Assembly (NCBI GenBank): GCA_002709185.1
Contig: PAQB01000009.1
Span: 68,822-74,674 of the forward strand
Direction of reading: 5' to 3'
Source: Flavobacteriaceae bacterium
GTDB lineage: Bacteria; Bacteroidota; Bacteroidia; Flavobacteriales; Flavobacteriaceae
DNA length: 5,853 nucleotides
Below, piece by piece: positions 1 through 5,853 of the stretch. The first letter of the stretch is position 1. Each line of letters begins with the position of its first letter. A model generated the notes under the pieces. It had not been told where the DNA came from, did not search any database, and was given only the letters and a program-made list of their open reading frames with translations. The position numbers and the translations under genes were made by a program.

Positions 1-623
1 CCCTTAGTAACCTGTATACTTTCAACCCAGCTGCCAGGAATAAAACTCAACCCATAAACTTGAGCAGCACCACGTACTGATGGAATATTTTCATTGGTGA
101 TGAGAATATAGGGGCTGTTGAGACCCAACATTTTAATTTGCTTTGTACCAGAAACCGCATCTGAAAAATTCACATCAATTGATGGATTTGTTTCAAAACT
201 TTCGGAAAGATTGCAGCAAGCCGCTTTTAAAAGCGCTTCACTGCTAATGAGGGTTATGTTTTGAGAAGCTATGTAAGAAGTAGCTGAGGTTTTTTGACGG
301 GCTTTAACAATAACAGTCCCTAAAGAGTCCGTAGGCTGTAGGATGATTTTAATAAATTTAGATGGGGTTTTAACATCAATTTTTTTTGTTTCAAAACCTA
401 CATAACTAAAAACCAGTGTTTTATAGGATTTGTCATACGGCAGTAAAAAATTTCCGTCTTGATCGGAAACGGTGCCTACCGAAGATCCCTCCCAGATGAC
501 ATTGGCACCGAATAGCGGCAACTCAATGCCTTCTGAGGTGATTTCAAAGACATTGCCTTTTATTTTGTCTTGAGCAAAAAGCAAAGTAGGAATGAAATAA
601 AGTAAGATGAAAAGATTTTTCAT
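1..623 (-). CDS. TonB-dependent outer-membrane receptor, N-terminal part (truncated by window edge)
   Basis: The gene reads leftwards from an ATG at 623-621; 207 complete codons are visible with no stop, so the 3' part lies outside the window. Residues 1-18 form a signal peptide (MKNLFILLYF, then a cleavage-like LLFAQ). Residues about 20-97 resemble a carboxypeptidase-regulatory-like/CNA-B beta domain, with the typical GTVSDQDGNFLLPY and VFSYVGFETKKIDV motifs (about 50-84). Residues about 100-108 (DSLGTVIVK) could hold the TonB-box-like strand. From about 112 the plug domain begins, with LSESFETNPSIDV (139-151), IKMLGL (163-168) and SPYILIT (170-176). Such receptors sit in the outer membrane and use TonB-ExbBD energy to import metal complexes, cofactors, sugars or peptides. 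A double cysteine (136-137) precedes the LSESFE motif; from memory it recurs in a flavobacterial receptor subgroup. The gene lies 99 bp downstream of the small cysteine-rich gene on the same strand and no separate promoter was seen, so co-transcription is likely. The substrate cannot be read from this fragment; a metal is only an inference from the neighbour. Confidence 0.9.
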   Translation of the reverse strand, partial: MKNLFILLYFIPTLLFAQDKIKGNVFEITSEGIELPLFGANVIWEGSSVGTVSDQDGNFLLPYDKSYKTLVFSYVGFETKKIDVKTPSKFIKIILQPTDSLGTVIVKARQKTSATSYIASQNITLISSEALLKAACCNLSESFETNPSIDVNFSDAVSGTKQIKMLGLNSPYILITNENIPSVRGAAQVYGLSFIPGSWVESIQVTK

Positions 624-684
624 TATTTATGAATTTAAAATTATTTATAAGTTTTGGAGTACACAGAATCATGTATACATCAAA

Positions 685-699
685 AATCCAACTAGGATT
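685..699 (-). terminator. Weak hairpin between the cysteine-rich gene and the receptor gene (possible attenuator)
   Basis: On the minus strand AATCC, a five-base loop TAGTT and GGATT form a 5-bp stem, and the last T of the 3' arm continues into three more T (684-682). It lies 23 bp after the stop codon of the small cysteine-rich gene. The stem is short and the T run brief, so it would be a partial terminator at best. It could lower receptor expression relative to the upstream gene, or be chance. Confidence 0.2.
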
Positions 700-722
700 A
701 GGAATATAAAATCAGTAAATGA

Positions 723-1133
723 TCAAATAAGAAAAATTTGATTCCACAGTTGCACATCTGCAATTAGTGGAGGAGGATTATAGTTTCTATAGTAATGTTT
801 AACTGTAGTTTCGAGAATAAATTCAACTGGAAGCTCGATATATGGAACAATTGCAAGTGTTGATAGAGAATAAACCGGTGTCGAAAACAACAATTGGTAA
901 TTATTAAACCCATCAACAACCAGATTTAGACTGGAACAACAGGGTTTTTTTGCTAGATTTAATTGACCATCTTTGGCAACAACACAACAGCAGGAGGCAG
1001 TTTCTGAAGTTACAGAAATATCGATCAAATTTGAACCACAATATTTTTTTTCTATTTTGAAGGAAAATGAAGCCATTACCACAGCAAAAGCCATGAACGT
1101 AGATACTATTTTTGTAAATACAGAAGATTTCAT
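723..1133 (-). CDS. Small exported cysteine-rich protein, HYC_CC_PP-like family
   Basis: This 136-residue protein has no known biochemical role. Residues 1-24 form a probable signal peptide: a positively charged start (MKSSVFTK) followed by a hydrophobic stretch (IVSTFMAFAVVMASFSF). The mature part begins with KKYCG (29-33), then a CCC triplet (48-50), a KKPCC motif (62-66), and ends with NPPPLIADVQ and a hydrophobic NQIFLI tail (119-136). This order (Cys near the mature N-terminus, two Cys clusters, a PP-containing C-terminus) matches what I recall of the flavobacterial HYC_CC_PP family; here Lys replaces the usual His before Tyr-Cys. Six cysteines in about 110 mature residues suggest metal binding or disulfides in the periplasm or at the surface. 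The gene is the first of a minus-strand unit ending in a TonB-dependent receptor, a pairing that points to metal handling, possibly copper, by inference only. The start at 1133 is chosen because it gives an intact signal peptide; the next Met (residue 14) would cut into it. Confidence 0.8.
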   Translation of the reverse strand: MKSSVFTKIVSTFMAFAVVMASFSFKIEKKYCGSNLIDISVTSETASCCCVVAKDGQLNLAKKPCCSSLNLVVDGFNNYQLLFSTPVYSLSTLAIVPYIELPVEFILETTVKHYYRNYNPPPLIADVQLWNQIFLI

Positions 1134-1137
1134 ATTG

Positions 1138-1145
1138 CAAAGTTA
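1138..1145 (-). promoter_or_regulatory. Candidate -7 box for the cysteine-rich protein/receptor unit
   Basis: On the minus strand TAACTTTG matches the Bacteroidota -7 consensus TAnnTTTG at every fixed position. A TTTG lies upstream (1173-1170), but the 24-bp spacing is longer than usual, and a closer TTG (1163-1161) is only 15 bp away. The box ends four bases before the ATG at 1133, which would give a leaderless or nearly leaderless mRNA. The -7 match is seen directly; use as a promoter is inferred. Confidence 0.4.
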
Positions 1146-1157
1146 TAAATATTTATA
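1144..1157. repeat. Perfect 14-bp palindrome in the divergent intergenic region
   Basis: TATAAATATTTATA is identical to its reverse complement. It overlaps the upstream edge of the candidate -7 box of the minus-strand unit by two bases, a position where a dimeric regulator could block RNA polymerase. The surrounding DNA is very AT-rich, so a chance palindrome is also plausible. It does not match a metal-regulator box that I can name with confidence. Confidence 0.4.
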
Positions 1158-1197
1158 TATCAATTGAAACAAAGACTGTTTTTAATAGAAATTTTGG

Positions 1198-1230
1198 TTG
1201 TGGAATAATCCTTGTGATTTTTTACTTTTA
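1198..1230 (+). promoter_or_regulatory. Weak candidate promoter for the GAF-domain gene
   Basis: A TTG at 1198-1200 is followed after 22 bp by TACTTTTA (1223-1230), which matches TAnnTTTG at all fixed positions except the final G. It would place the transcription start a few bases before the ATG at 1244. The spacing is on the long side, so this is only a suggestion. Confidence 0.25.
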
Positions 1231-1243
1231 CCAAAAATAACAC

Positions 1244-1696
1244 ATGTCATTTAATGATTTAAAATCCAAGGTTTCTGAACTTATAGAAAAATCTTGTACA
1301 ACTGAAGACACTCTATTGTACATTTGTGAATTACTAAAATCAAATGTCCCCCATTATGATTGGGTGGGGTTTTATTTTAGAAATGGACAAAAAAAAGAGC
1401 TTATTTTAGGACCTTATGCTGGAACCCCTACCGAACACACCACCATACCTTTTGGTAAAGGCATATGCGGTCAAGTAGCTGTTAATAATCAGAATTTTGT
1501 GGTTCCAGATGTACAAGCACAAGACAATTATATCGCCTGCAGTCTAACTGTGAAATCTGAAATTGTTATTCCCATTTTTGTCAATGGTGAAAATATTGGG
1601 CAAATTGATATAGATTCCAAAACCTTAAATCCTTTTACAAAAGCGGATGAGGTTTTTCTAGAATTTATCTGTACAAAAGTAGCTTCCATACTGTAG
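1244..1696 (+). CDS. GAF-domain protein related to free methionine-(R)-sulfoxide reductase
   Basis: This 150-residue protein is a single GAF domain, the usual length for the fRMsr family (E. coli MsrC/YebR type), which reduces free methionine-R-sulfoxide in the cytoplasm. Recognisable segments are HYDWVGFYF (37-45), LILGPYAG (about 54-61), IPFGKGICG (68-76), the YIAC segment (96-99), KSEIVIPI (104-111) and IGQIDIDS (118-125). Cys75 and Cys99 are 24 residues apart, the same spacing as Cys94 and Cys118 of the E. coli enzyme. The third family cysteine (Cys84 in E. coli, in an ACVRI context) is missing: the aligned stretch here reads PTEHTTIPF. This variant appears common in Bacteroidota homologues as I remember them, so activity on methionine sulfoxide is plausible but not assured; a ligand-sensing role is the alternative. 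The gene is divergent from the cysteine-rich protein unit and lies 111 bp upstream of purH on the same strand. There is no signal peptide. Confidence 0.85.
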   Translation: MSFNDLKSKVSELIEKSCTTEDTLLYICELLKSNVPHYDWVGFYFRNGQKKELILGPYAGTPTEHTTIPFGKGICGQVAVNNQNFVVPDVQAQDNYIACSLTVKSEIVIPIFVNGENIGQIDIDSKTLNPFTKADEVFLEFICTKVASIL

Positions 1697-1776
1697 ATGT
1701 TAATAACTCTAATTATTGTTTAAAAATACTTCCGTAATTATCCCCCTATCAAGATTTTATTTGGGGTTTATTTCGT

Positions 1777-1784
1777 TATTTTTG
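1777..1784 (+). promoter_or_regulatory. Candidate -7 box of the purH promoter
   Basis: TATTTTTG matches TAnnTTTG at all fixed positions and lies 23 bp upstream of the purH ATG, leaving a short leader. No TTG sits at the expected distance upstream; the TTTG at 1760-1763 is only 13 bp away. This suggests purH can be transcribed separately from the GAF-domain gene. Confidence 0.45.
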
Positions 1785-1807
1785 AGCGTGTTAATTTTAT
1801 CTATATA

Positions 1808-3340
1808 ATGAGTCAATCCAAAACAATTTCATCGGCCCTAATCTCGGTGTTTAGTAAAAATGGGCTGGAACCCATCGTCAAAAAATTAAAGGCCCAAGGT
1901 GTTACGATTTACTCTACTGGAGGCACCCAAAAATTCATCAATGATTTAGGCATTGAAGTGGTTGCGGTTGAAGCAGTTACAGACTATCCCTCAATTTTAG
2001 GCGGACGTGTTAAAACCTTACATCCAAAAGTGTTTGGTGGCATTCTAAACCGTCAAGATAACGCTTCTGATGTTGGTGAAATGGAACGTTTTAACATCCC
2101 TCAAATTGATTTGGTAATTGTAGACTTATATCCCTTTGAAAAGACAGTCGCTTCTGGAGCGAGCCATCAGGATATTATTGAGAAAATTGACATTGGAGGC
2201 ATTTCTTTAATTCGAGCAGCCGCTAAAAACTTTAAAGATGTTATGTGTGTGTCTTCTGTAGGGGACTACAGTGAATTCCTAGAATTACTCTCCGAAAATA
2301 ATGGGGCTATAACTTATGAAGATCGACAGCGGTTTGCCGCCAAATCTTTTAATGTATCTTCCCATTATGACAGTGCCATTTTTAATTATTTTAATAGGGA
2401 TAGTGCTGCAACAGCTCTAAAATTAAGCGAAACCAATGGAACCGTTTTACGCTATGGTGAAAACCCCCACCAAAGAGGTTATTTCTTTGGCGATTTTGAA
2501 GCTATGTTCGAAAAACTTCACGGCAAAGCACTCAGTTATAACAACTTATTGGATGTTGATGCAGCTGTGAATTTAATGAACGAATTTACAGGAGAAGCGC
2601 CAACTTTTGCGGTTTTAAAACACAACAATGCTTGTGGTGTGGCCCAGCGCAGTAATTTGCGCCGAGCCTATCTAGAGGCCTTGGCTGGAGATCCAGTTTC
2701 GGCTTTTGGAGGCGTTCTTATTTCAAATTCTGAAATTGATGTCGACACTGCGGAAGAGATTCACAAGTTGTTTTGTGAAGTCGTGATTGCTCCAAGTTTT
2801 AGCCCAGAAGCACTGACGGTTCTCAAAGGAAAAAAGAACAGGATTTTAATGGTTCAAAAATTAACCGAATTACCTCCCAGTTCAGTGCGGAGCTGTTTAA
2901 ATGGTTATTTGGTTCAGGACAAGGATGAAATTACAGATTCAGCTGAAATTTTAGAAACGGTCACCGAATTAGAACCAACAGCCGATGAAATTGAAGATTT
3001 ACTCTTTGCCTCAAAGCTTTGTAAGCACACAAAGTCCAATACAATTGTGTTGGCTAAAGGCAAACAATTATGCGCCAGTGGAACAGGCCAAACCAGCCGC
3101 GTAGATGCGCTAAATCAAGCCATTCACAAAGCGAAATCTTTTGGCTTTGAATTAAAGGGAAGCGTTATGGCAAGTGATGCCTTTTTCCCATTTCCTGATT
3201 GTGTAGAAATTGCAGAAAAGGCAGGAATTAGAGCAGTCATTCAGCCAGGAGGCTCCATTAAAGACCAACTAAGCATTGATTATTGTAATGAAAATAAGGT
3301 CGCCATGGTCTTCACTAAGACCCGTCATTTTAAACATTAA
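1808..3340 (+). CDS. purH: Bifunctional AICAR formyltransferase / IMP cyclohydrolase
   Basis: PurH carries out the last two steps of de novo IMP synthesis: AICAR is formylated with 10-formyl-tetrahydrofolate to FAICAR, which is then cyclised to IMP. The protein has 510 residues, close to the usual 510-530. The N-terminal MGS-like cyclohydrolase domain (about 1-190) shows SVFSKNG (13-19), STGGT (36-40) and GGRVKTLHPKVFGG (65-78), with Lys69 at the place of the conserved active-site lysine. The C-terminal formyltransferase domain shows LRYGENPHQ (214-222), LSYNNLLDVDAA, the catalytic Lys271-His272 pair in KHNNACGVA, DPVSAFGG (295-302), and near the end ASGTGQTSRVDA and ASDAFFPFPD. The Pro of the KHxNPCG motif seen in proteobacteria is Ala here, which I recall as usual in Bacteroidota. 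The frame is intact. The ATG at 1808 puts the family N-terminus in register. It lies upstream of mreB with 94 bp between. Confidence 0.98.
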   Translation: MSQSKTISSALISVFSKNGLEPIVKKLKAQGVTIYSTGGTQKFINDLGIEVVAVEAVTDYPSILGGRVKTLHPKVFGGILNRQDNASDVGEMERFNIPQIDLVIVDLYPFEKTVASGASHQDIIEKIDIGGISLIRAAAKNFKDVMCVSSVGDYSEFLELLSENNGAITYEDRQRFAAKSFNVSSHYDSAIFNYFNRDSAATALKLSETNGTVLRYGENPHQRGYFFGDFEAMFEKLHGKALSYNNLLDVDAAVNLMNEFTGEAPTFAVLKHNNACGVAQRSNLRRAYLEALAGDPVSAFGGVLISNSEIDVDTAEEIHKLFCEVVIAPSFSPEALTVLKGKKNRILMVQKLTELPPSSVRSCLNGYLVQDKDEITDSAEILETVTELEPTADEIEDLLFASKLCKHTKSNTIVLAKGKQLCASGTGQTSRVDALNQAIHKAKSFGFELKGSVMASDAFFPFPDCVEIAEKAGIRAVIQPGGSIKDQLSIDYCNENKVAMVFTKTRHFKH

Positions 3341-3360
3341 AAAAATGGCTTTTTTGTAGA

Positions 3361-3389
3361 TTGACTAAAAATAATTTTTACTACATTTA
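3361..3389 (+). promoter_or_regulatory. Candidate promoter of the mreBCD-mrdA operon
   Basis: TTG (3361-3363), an 18-bp spacer and TACATTTA (3382-3389) fit the Bacteroidota/Flavobacterium promoter pattern TTG ... TAnnTTTG with one mismatch, the last G. A start of transcription about 6-8 bases downstream would leave a leader of roughly 35-40 bases before the mreB ATG at 3435. This is the best-spaced promoter candidate in the window. Confidence 0.55.
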
Positions 3390-3434
3390 CATACAAGCGT
3401 ATTTTTACAAACACTATATAATTTTTTACTTTCT

Positions 3435-4463
3435 ATGGGATTTTTTGACTTCTTAACAGAGGAAATTGCCATTGATCTTGGAACGGCCAATACACTCATT
3501 ATTCACAATGATAAGGTCGTGGTTGACAGCCCCTCAATTGTTGCCAGGGATCGTGTCTCTGGAAAAATTATTGCCGTTGGTAAAGAAGCCAATTTGATGC
3601 AAGGGAAAACCCATGAGAACATCAAAACCATTCGACCTTTAAAAGATGGTGTCATTGCAGACTTTGACGCCTCTGAGCAAATGATTAGCATGTTTATCAA
3701 AAATATTCCAGCGCTAAGAAAAAAACTTTTTGCACCCTCACTCAGAATGGTCATTTGTATTCCCTCTGGTATAACAGAAGTAGAAATGCGAGCGGTAAAA
3801 GAATCTGCGGAACGCGTTAATGGAAAAGAAGTCTATCTCATTCACGAGCCCATGGCAGCAGCCATTGGAATTGGAGTTGATATCATGCAGCCTAAAGGAA
3901 ATATGATTGTTGATATTGGGGGAGGAACTACCGAAATTGCTGTTATTGCCCTAGGGGGTATTGTATGTGATAAATCCGTTAAAGTTGCAGGAGATGTCTT
4001 TACTAATGACATCATTTACTATATGCGAACACAACACAACTTGTATGTTGGAGATCGCACCGCTGAAAAAATTAAAATTCAAATTGGTGCCGCTACCGAT
4101 GACTTAGAACTACCTCCAGATGAAATGAATGTTCAAGGCCGTGATTTGCTCACGGGTAAGCCTAAACAAGTTCAAATATCGCACCGTGAAATCTCTAAGG
4201 CCCTTGATAAATCCATTTTAAGAATTGAAGACTCTGTGATGGAAACTTTATCACAAACCCCTCCTGAACTCGCTGCCGATATATACAATACTGGCATCTA
4301 TCTTGCTGGCGGCGGATCCATGTTGAGAGGGTTAGACAAACGCCTGTCTCTAAAAACTGATCTTCCAGTTTACATTGCTGAGGATCCACTTAGGGCTGTT
4401 GTTAGAGGTACAGGAATTGTATTAAAAAACATTACCAAATATAAGAGCGTCTTAATAAAATAG
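3435..4463 (+). CDS. mreB: Rod shape-determining actin-like protein MreB
   Basis: MreB is the bacterial actin that forms membrane-bound filaments in the cytoplasm and steers the cell-elongation machinery. The 342-residue length is standard. The short N-terminal segment MGFFDFL is a likely membrane-binding amphipathic stretch. ATPase motifs are complete: phosphate-1 AIDLGTANT (12-20), the connect-1 region HEPMAAAIGIG (137-147) with Glu138, phosphate-2 DIGGGTTE (160-167) with Thr165, and the adenosine motif LAGGGSMLRGL (290-300). Glu138 and Thr165 occupy the positions of the catalytic residues described in other MreBs. The gene starts the rod-shape operon: a candidate promoter lies at 3361-3389 and mreC begins 10 bp after the stop. 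The upstream order purH-mreB is, as I recall, common in Flavobacteriaceae. Nothing in the gene looks broken or unusual. Confidence 0.98.
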   Translation: MGFFDFLTEEIAIDLGTANTLIIHNDKVVVDSPSIVARDRVSGKIIAVGKEANLMQGKTHENIKTIRPLKDGVIADFDASEQMISMFIKNIPALRKKLFAPSLRMVICIPSGITEVEMRAVKESAERVNGKEVYLIHEPMAAAIGIGVDIMQPKGNMIVDIGGGTTEIAVIALGGIVCDKSVKVAGDVFTNDIIYYMRTQHNLYVGDRTAEKIKIQIGAATDDLELPPDEMNVQGRDLLTGKPKQVQISHREISKALDKSILRIEDSVMETLSQTPPELAADIYNTGIYLAGGGSMLRGLDKRLSLKTDLPVYIAEDPLRAVVRGTGIVLKNITKYKSVLIK

Positions 4464-4473
4464 AATTTAGGCG

Positions 4474-5280
4474 ATGCAGCAACTCCTTAATTTTTTCTTT
4501 AAAAATAGAACTTTTCTTCTATTTTTAATGCTGTTTAGTTTCTCGATTGGGATTACCATCACCTCGCATGATTACCATAAAAGCAGATTTTTAAACTCAT
4601 CAGGGCTTTTAACTGGCTCCTTTCATGCATTGTTTTCAAAAATTGGAAACTACTTTAATTTGAAGAAAGAAAACATCCTTTTGTTAGAGGAGAATAACCG
4701 GCTTAAAGCATTAAATTTCAACCACTCAGCACAACCTCAAGCAATCTCAAATGAAGCTGACAACTATCAACTCACCCCCGCTTCTGTCATTAAAAACAGC
4801 TATGCATTTCCTCAAAATTATTTGACCTTAAATAAAGGAGAGAGAGATCTTATTAAAGAAGATATGGGAGTCATTAGCTCTAAAGGTGTGGTAGGGATTG
4901 TTGATAAAACGTCCTCAAAATATGCCAGGGTAATTTCCATCCTAAATATCAAAAGTAAAATCAATGCAAAACTTAAAAAAAGCAGCCATTTTGGAACCTT
5001 AGAATGGAATGGAGAAAACCATAGGTTGGTACAACTACATGACATTCAAGATTTAGTGGAAATAGCAAAAGGTGATACCATTGTGACAAGTGGATATTCT
5101 TCATTGTTCCCTGAAAATATACCAGTTGGACGCATCGAATCCTTTAAATTAAATGACACCAAAGACCTTTACATTATTGATGTGGCCTTATTTAATGATA
5201 TGACCAATTTGAGGCACGTATACATCATTGAAAATCTAGATTTGGAAGAACTAAAAATGCTTAAAGAAAAGAATGAATAG
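4474..5280 (+). CDS. mreC: Rod shape-determining protein MreC
   Basis: MreC is a membrane-anchored periplasmic scaffold that joins MreB and MreD to PBP2 and activates the elongasome. The 268 residues contain one N-terminal transmembrane segment (about 13-30, FLLFLMLFSFSIGITIT), a short coiled coil (about 60-80, with KKENILLLEENNRLKAL) and a two-lobed beta-barrel domain from about 98 on. Family motifs include SSKGVVGIVDKTSSKYARV (135-153), a GDTIVTSGYSSLFPENIPVG stretch (200-219), and the closing DVALFNDMTNLRHVYII region. The length is short relative to E. coli MreC (367), but ordinary for Bacteroidota. The ATG at 4474 is 10 bp after the mreB stop and gives a complete membrane anchor. The last eight bases overlap mreD, pointing to translational coupling. 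Confidence 0.95.
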   Translation: MQQLLNFFFKNRTFLLFLMLFSFSIGITITSHDYHKSRFLNSSGLLTGSFHALFSKIGNYFNLKKENILLLEENNRLKALNFNHSAQPQAISNEADNYQLTPASVIKNSYAFPQNYLTLNKGERDLIKEDMGVISSKGVVGIVDKTSSKYARVISILNIKSKINAKLKKSSHFGTLEWNGENHRLVQLHDIQDLVEIAKGDTIVTSGYSSLFPENIPVGRIESFKLNDTKDLYIIDVALFNDMTNLRHVYIIENLDLEELKMLKEKNE

Positions 5281-5779
5281 TGCTTTGTTTATAAATACCA
5301 TTCGTTTTATTGCGTTGGTGCTGCTTCAAGTTTTGGTGTGTAATCAATTAAATTTCATGGGGAGCTTAAACCCTTATGTGTATGTGCTTTTTGTGCTTTT
5401 GTACCCTATAGGTAGCAATCGAATGGGTTTTATTTTTCTCGCCTTTTCACTTGGGCTTATTTTAGACCTTTTTTTAGACAGTGGGGGGGCACATGCGGCA
5501 GCGGCCGTAAGTATGGCATATGTGAGGCCAGTATTTTTAAAGTTTTCTTTTGGTGCCGCTTATGAGTACCAAGCCATAAAATTGAATGCTGCTGAAGCAT
5601 TGCCAAGATTGACTTATTTCGCATTGTTAATTCTTATCCATCACTTTATTTTATTTACACTCGTTTATTTTGACAGTAGTAAATTTAAAATAATCATTTA
5701 CAACACGTTGATCAATGGAGGCTTTACGCTACTTTTAGTATGGCTTTTAAACGCTTTATTTAGCTCTAAAAAGTCATGA
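5273..5779 (+). CDS. mreD: Rod shape-determining membrane protein MreD
   Basis: MreD is an inner-membrane partner of MreC in the elongasome. The 168-residue protein is strongly hydrophobic, with likely membrane segments at about 5-23, 34-47, 50-67, 113-133 and 138-163. The stretch LDLFLDSGGAHAAAA (64-78) is the most recognisable Bacteroidota MreD motif, followed by AYVRPVFLKF. Identification rests on this motif, length, topology and position between mreC and mrdA, since MreD sequences diverge widely. Its start overlaps the mreC end by 8 bp and its TGA stop overlaps the next ATG by 4 bp. A run of seven G (5483-5489) lies within the SGG codons; the frame is intact as sequenced. Confidence 0.93.
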   Translation: MNSALFINTIRFIALVLLQVLVCNQLNFMGSLNPYVYVLFVLLYPIGSNRMGFIFLAFSLGLILDLFLDSGGAHAAAAVSMAYVRPVFLKFSFGAAYEYQAIKLNAAEALPRLTYFALLILIHHFILFTLVYFDSSKFKIIIYNTLINGGFTLLLVWLLNALFSSKKS

Positions 5780-5853
5780 GAAAATACCTCCTTTTAATAC
5801 TGGTTATTGGCTCAGGAATTTGCTTAATCGGGCGTTTATTTTTTCTTCAGGTA
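5776..5853 (+). CDS. mrdA: Penicillin-binding protein 2 (elongasome transpeptidase), N-terminal fragment
   Basis: Only 26 codons are visible before the right edge. They encode MRKYLLLILVIGSGICLIGR followed by LFFLQV: a short basic start, one transmembrane segment (about 4-19) and the GRLFFLQV motif typical of the membrane-proximal start of class B PBPs. PBP2 is the transpeptidase that crosslinks lateral-wall peptidoglycan together with RodA. The ATG overlaps the mreD stop (ATGA). The call relies on this motif plus the conserved mreBCD-mrdA gene order; the catalytic domain is outside the window. Confidence 0.85.
   Translation, partial: MRKYLLLILVIGSGICLIGRLFFLQV

Noticed and set aside
661..680. 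Imperfect inverted repeat GTACAC ... GTATAC upstream of the receptor
   Set aside because: Arms of six with a mismatch and no promoter nearby; expected by chance at this length.
973..1167. 64-codon plus-strand open frame opposite the cysteine-rich gene
   Set aside because: It lies antisense to a gene with a clear signal peptide and family motifs, and shows no recognisable domain; the repeated Gln stretch at its start is the reverse of the Cys-rich codons.
1697..1725. AATAA ... TTATT repeat after the GAF-domain gene as a terminator
   Set aside because: A five-pair A-T stem without a T run is not credible as a terminator.
1742..1766. CCCC ... GGGG arms upstream of purH as a hairpin or riboswitch
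   Set aside because: Only four pairs with a long loop, lying upstream of the -7 box, so it would not be in the purH leader; no conserved purine-riboswitch core was seen.
3339..3355. A7-TGGC-T6 sequence after purH as a terminator
   Set aside because: The stem would be only A-T pairs around a four-base loop, too weak to call as an intrinsic terminator, although it lies at a sensible place between purH and the mreB promoter.
3503..3754. Minus-strand open frame inside mreB
   Set aside because: It is a shadow of a strongly conserved coding sequence, with no family resemblance or promoter.

Overview
The window looks like chromosomal DNA of a member of the Flavobacteriia (Bacteroidota). The evidence is an AT-rich composition, A-rich leaders without clear Shine-Dalgarno sequences, promoter-like boxes of the Bacteroidota type (TTG ... 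TAnnTTTG), and proteins whose motifs match flavobacterial versions of MreB, PurH and a TonB-dependent receptor. No genus can be named from the sequence alone.

Left arm (1-1133, minus strand): a two-gene unit. The upstream gene (723-1133) encodes a small, probably exported, cysteine-rich protein that resembles the flavobacterial HYC_CC_PP family. It is followed by the 5' part of a TonB-dependent outer-membrane receptor gene that runs off the left edge (1-623). The receptor has a signal peptide, a carboxypeptidase-regulatory-like domain and the start of a plug domain. The pairing suggests uptake of, or protection from, a metal or metal complex, but the substrate is not shown by the sequence.

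A 110-bp AT-rich divergent region (1134-1243) separates this unit from the plus-strand genes. It contains a perfect 14-bp palindrome next to a good -7 box for the minus-strand unit.

Right arm (1244-5853, plus strand): a GAF-domain protein related to free methionine-(R)-sulfoxide reductase (1244-1696), then purH (1808-3340, the last two steps of IMP synthesis), then the rod-shape operon mreB-mreC-mreD-mrdA (3435 to the right edge). purH and mreB each appear to have their own promoter. mreC follows mreB by 10 bp, mreC and mreD overlap by 8 bp, and mreD and mrdA (PBP2) overlap by 4 bp (ATGA), so the rod-shape genes look translationally coupled. MreB filaments, MreC, MreD and the transpeptidase PBP2 form the elongasome that directs lateral peptidoglycan synthesis.

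Most of the window is ordinary core genome. The least understood part is the small cysteine-rich protein and its partner receptor. No RNA gene, CRISPR array or mobile element was seen.
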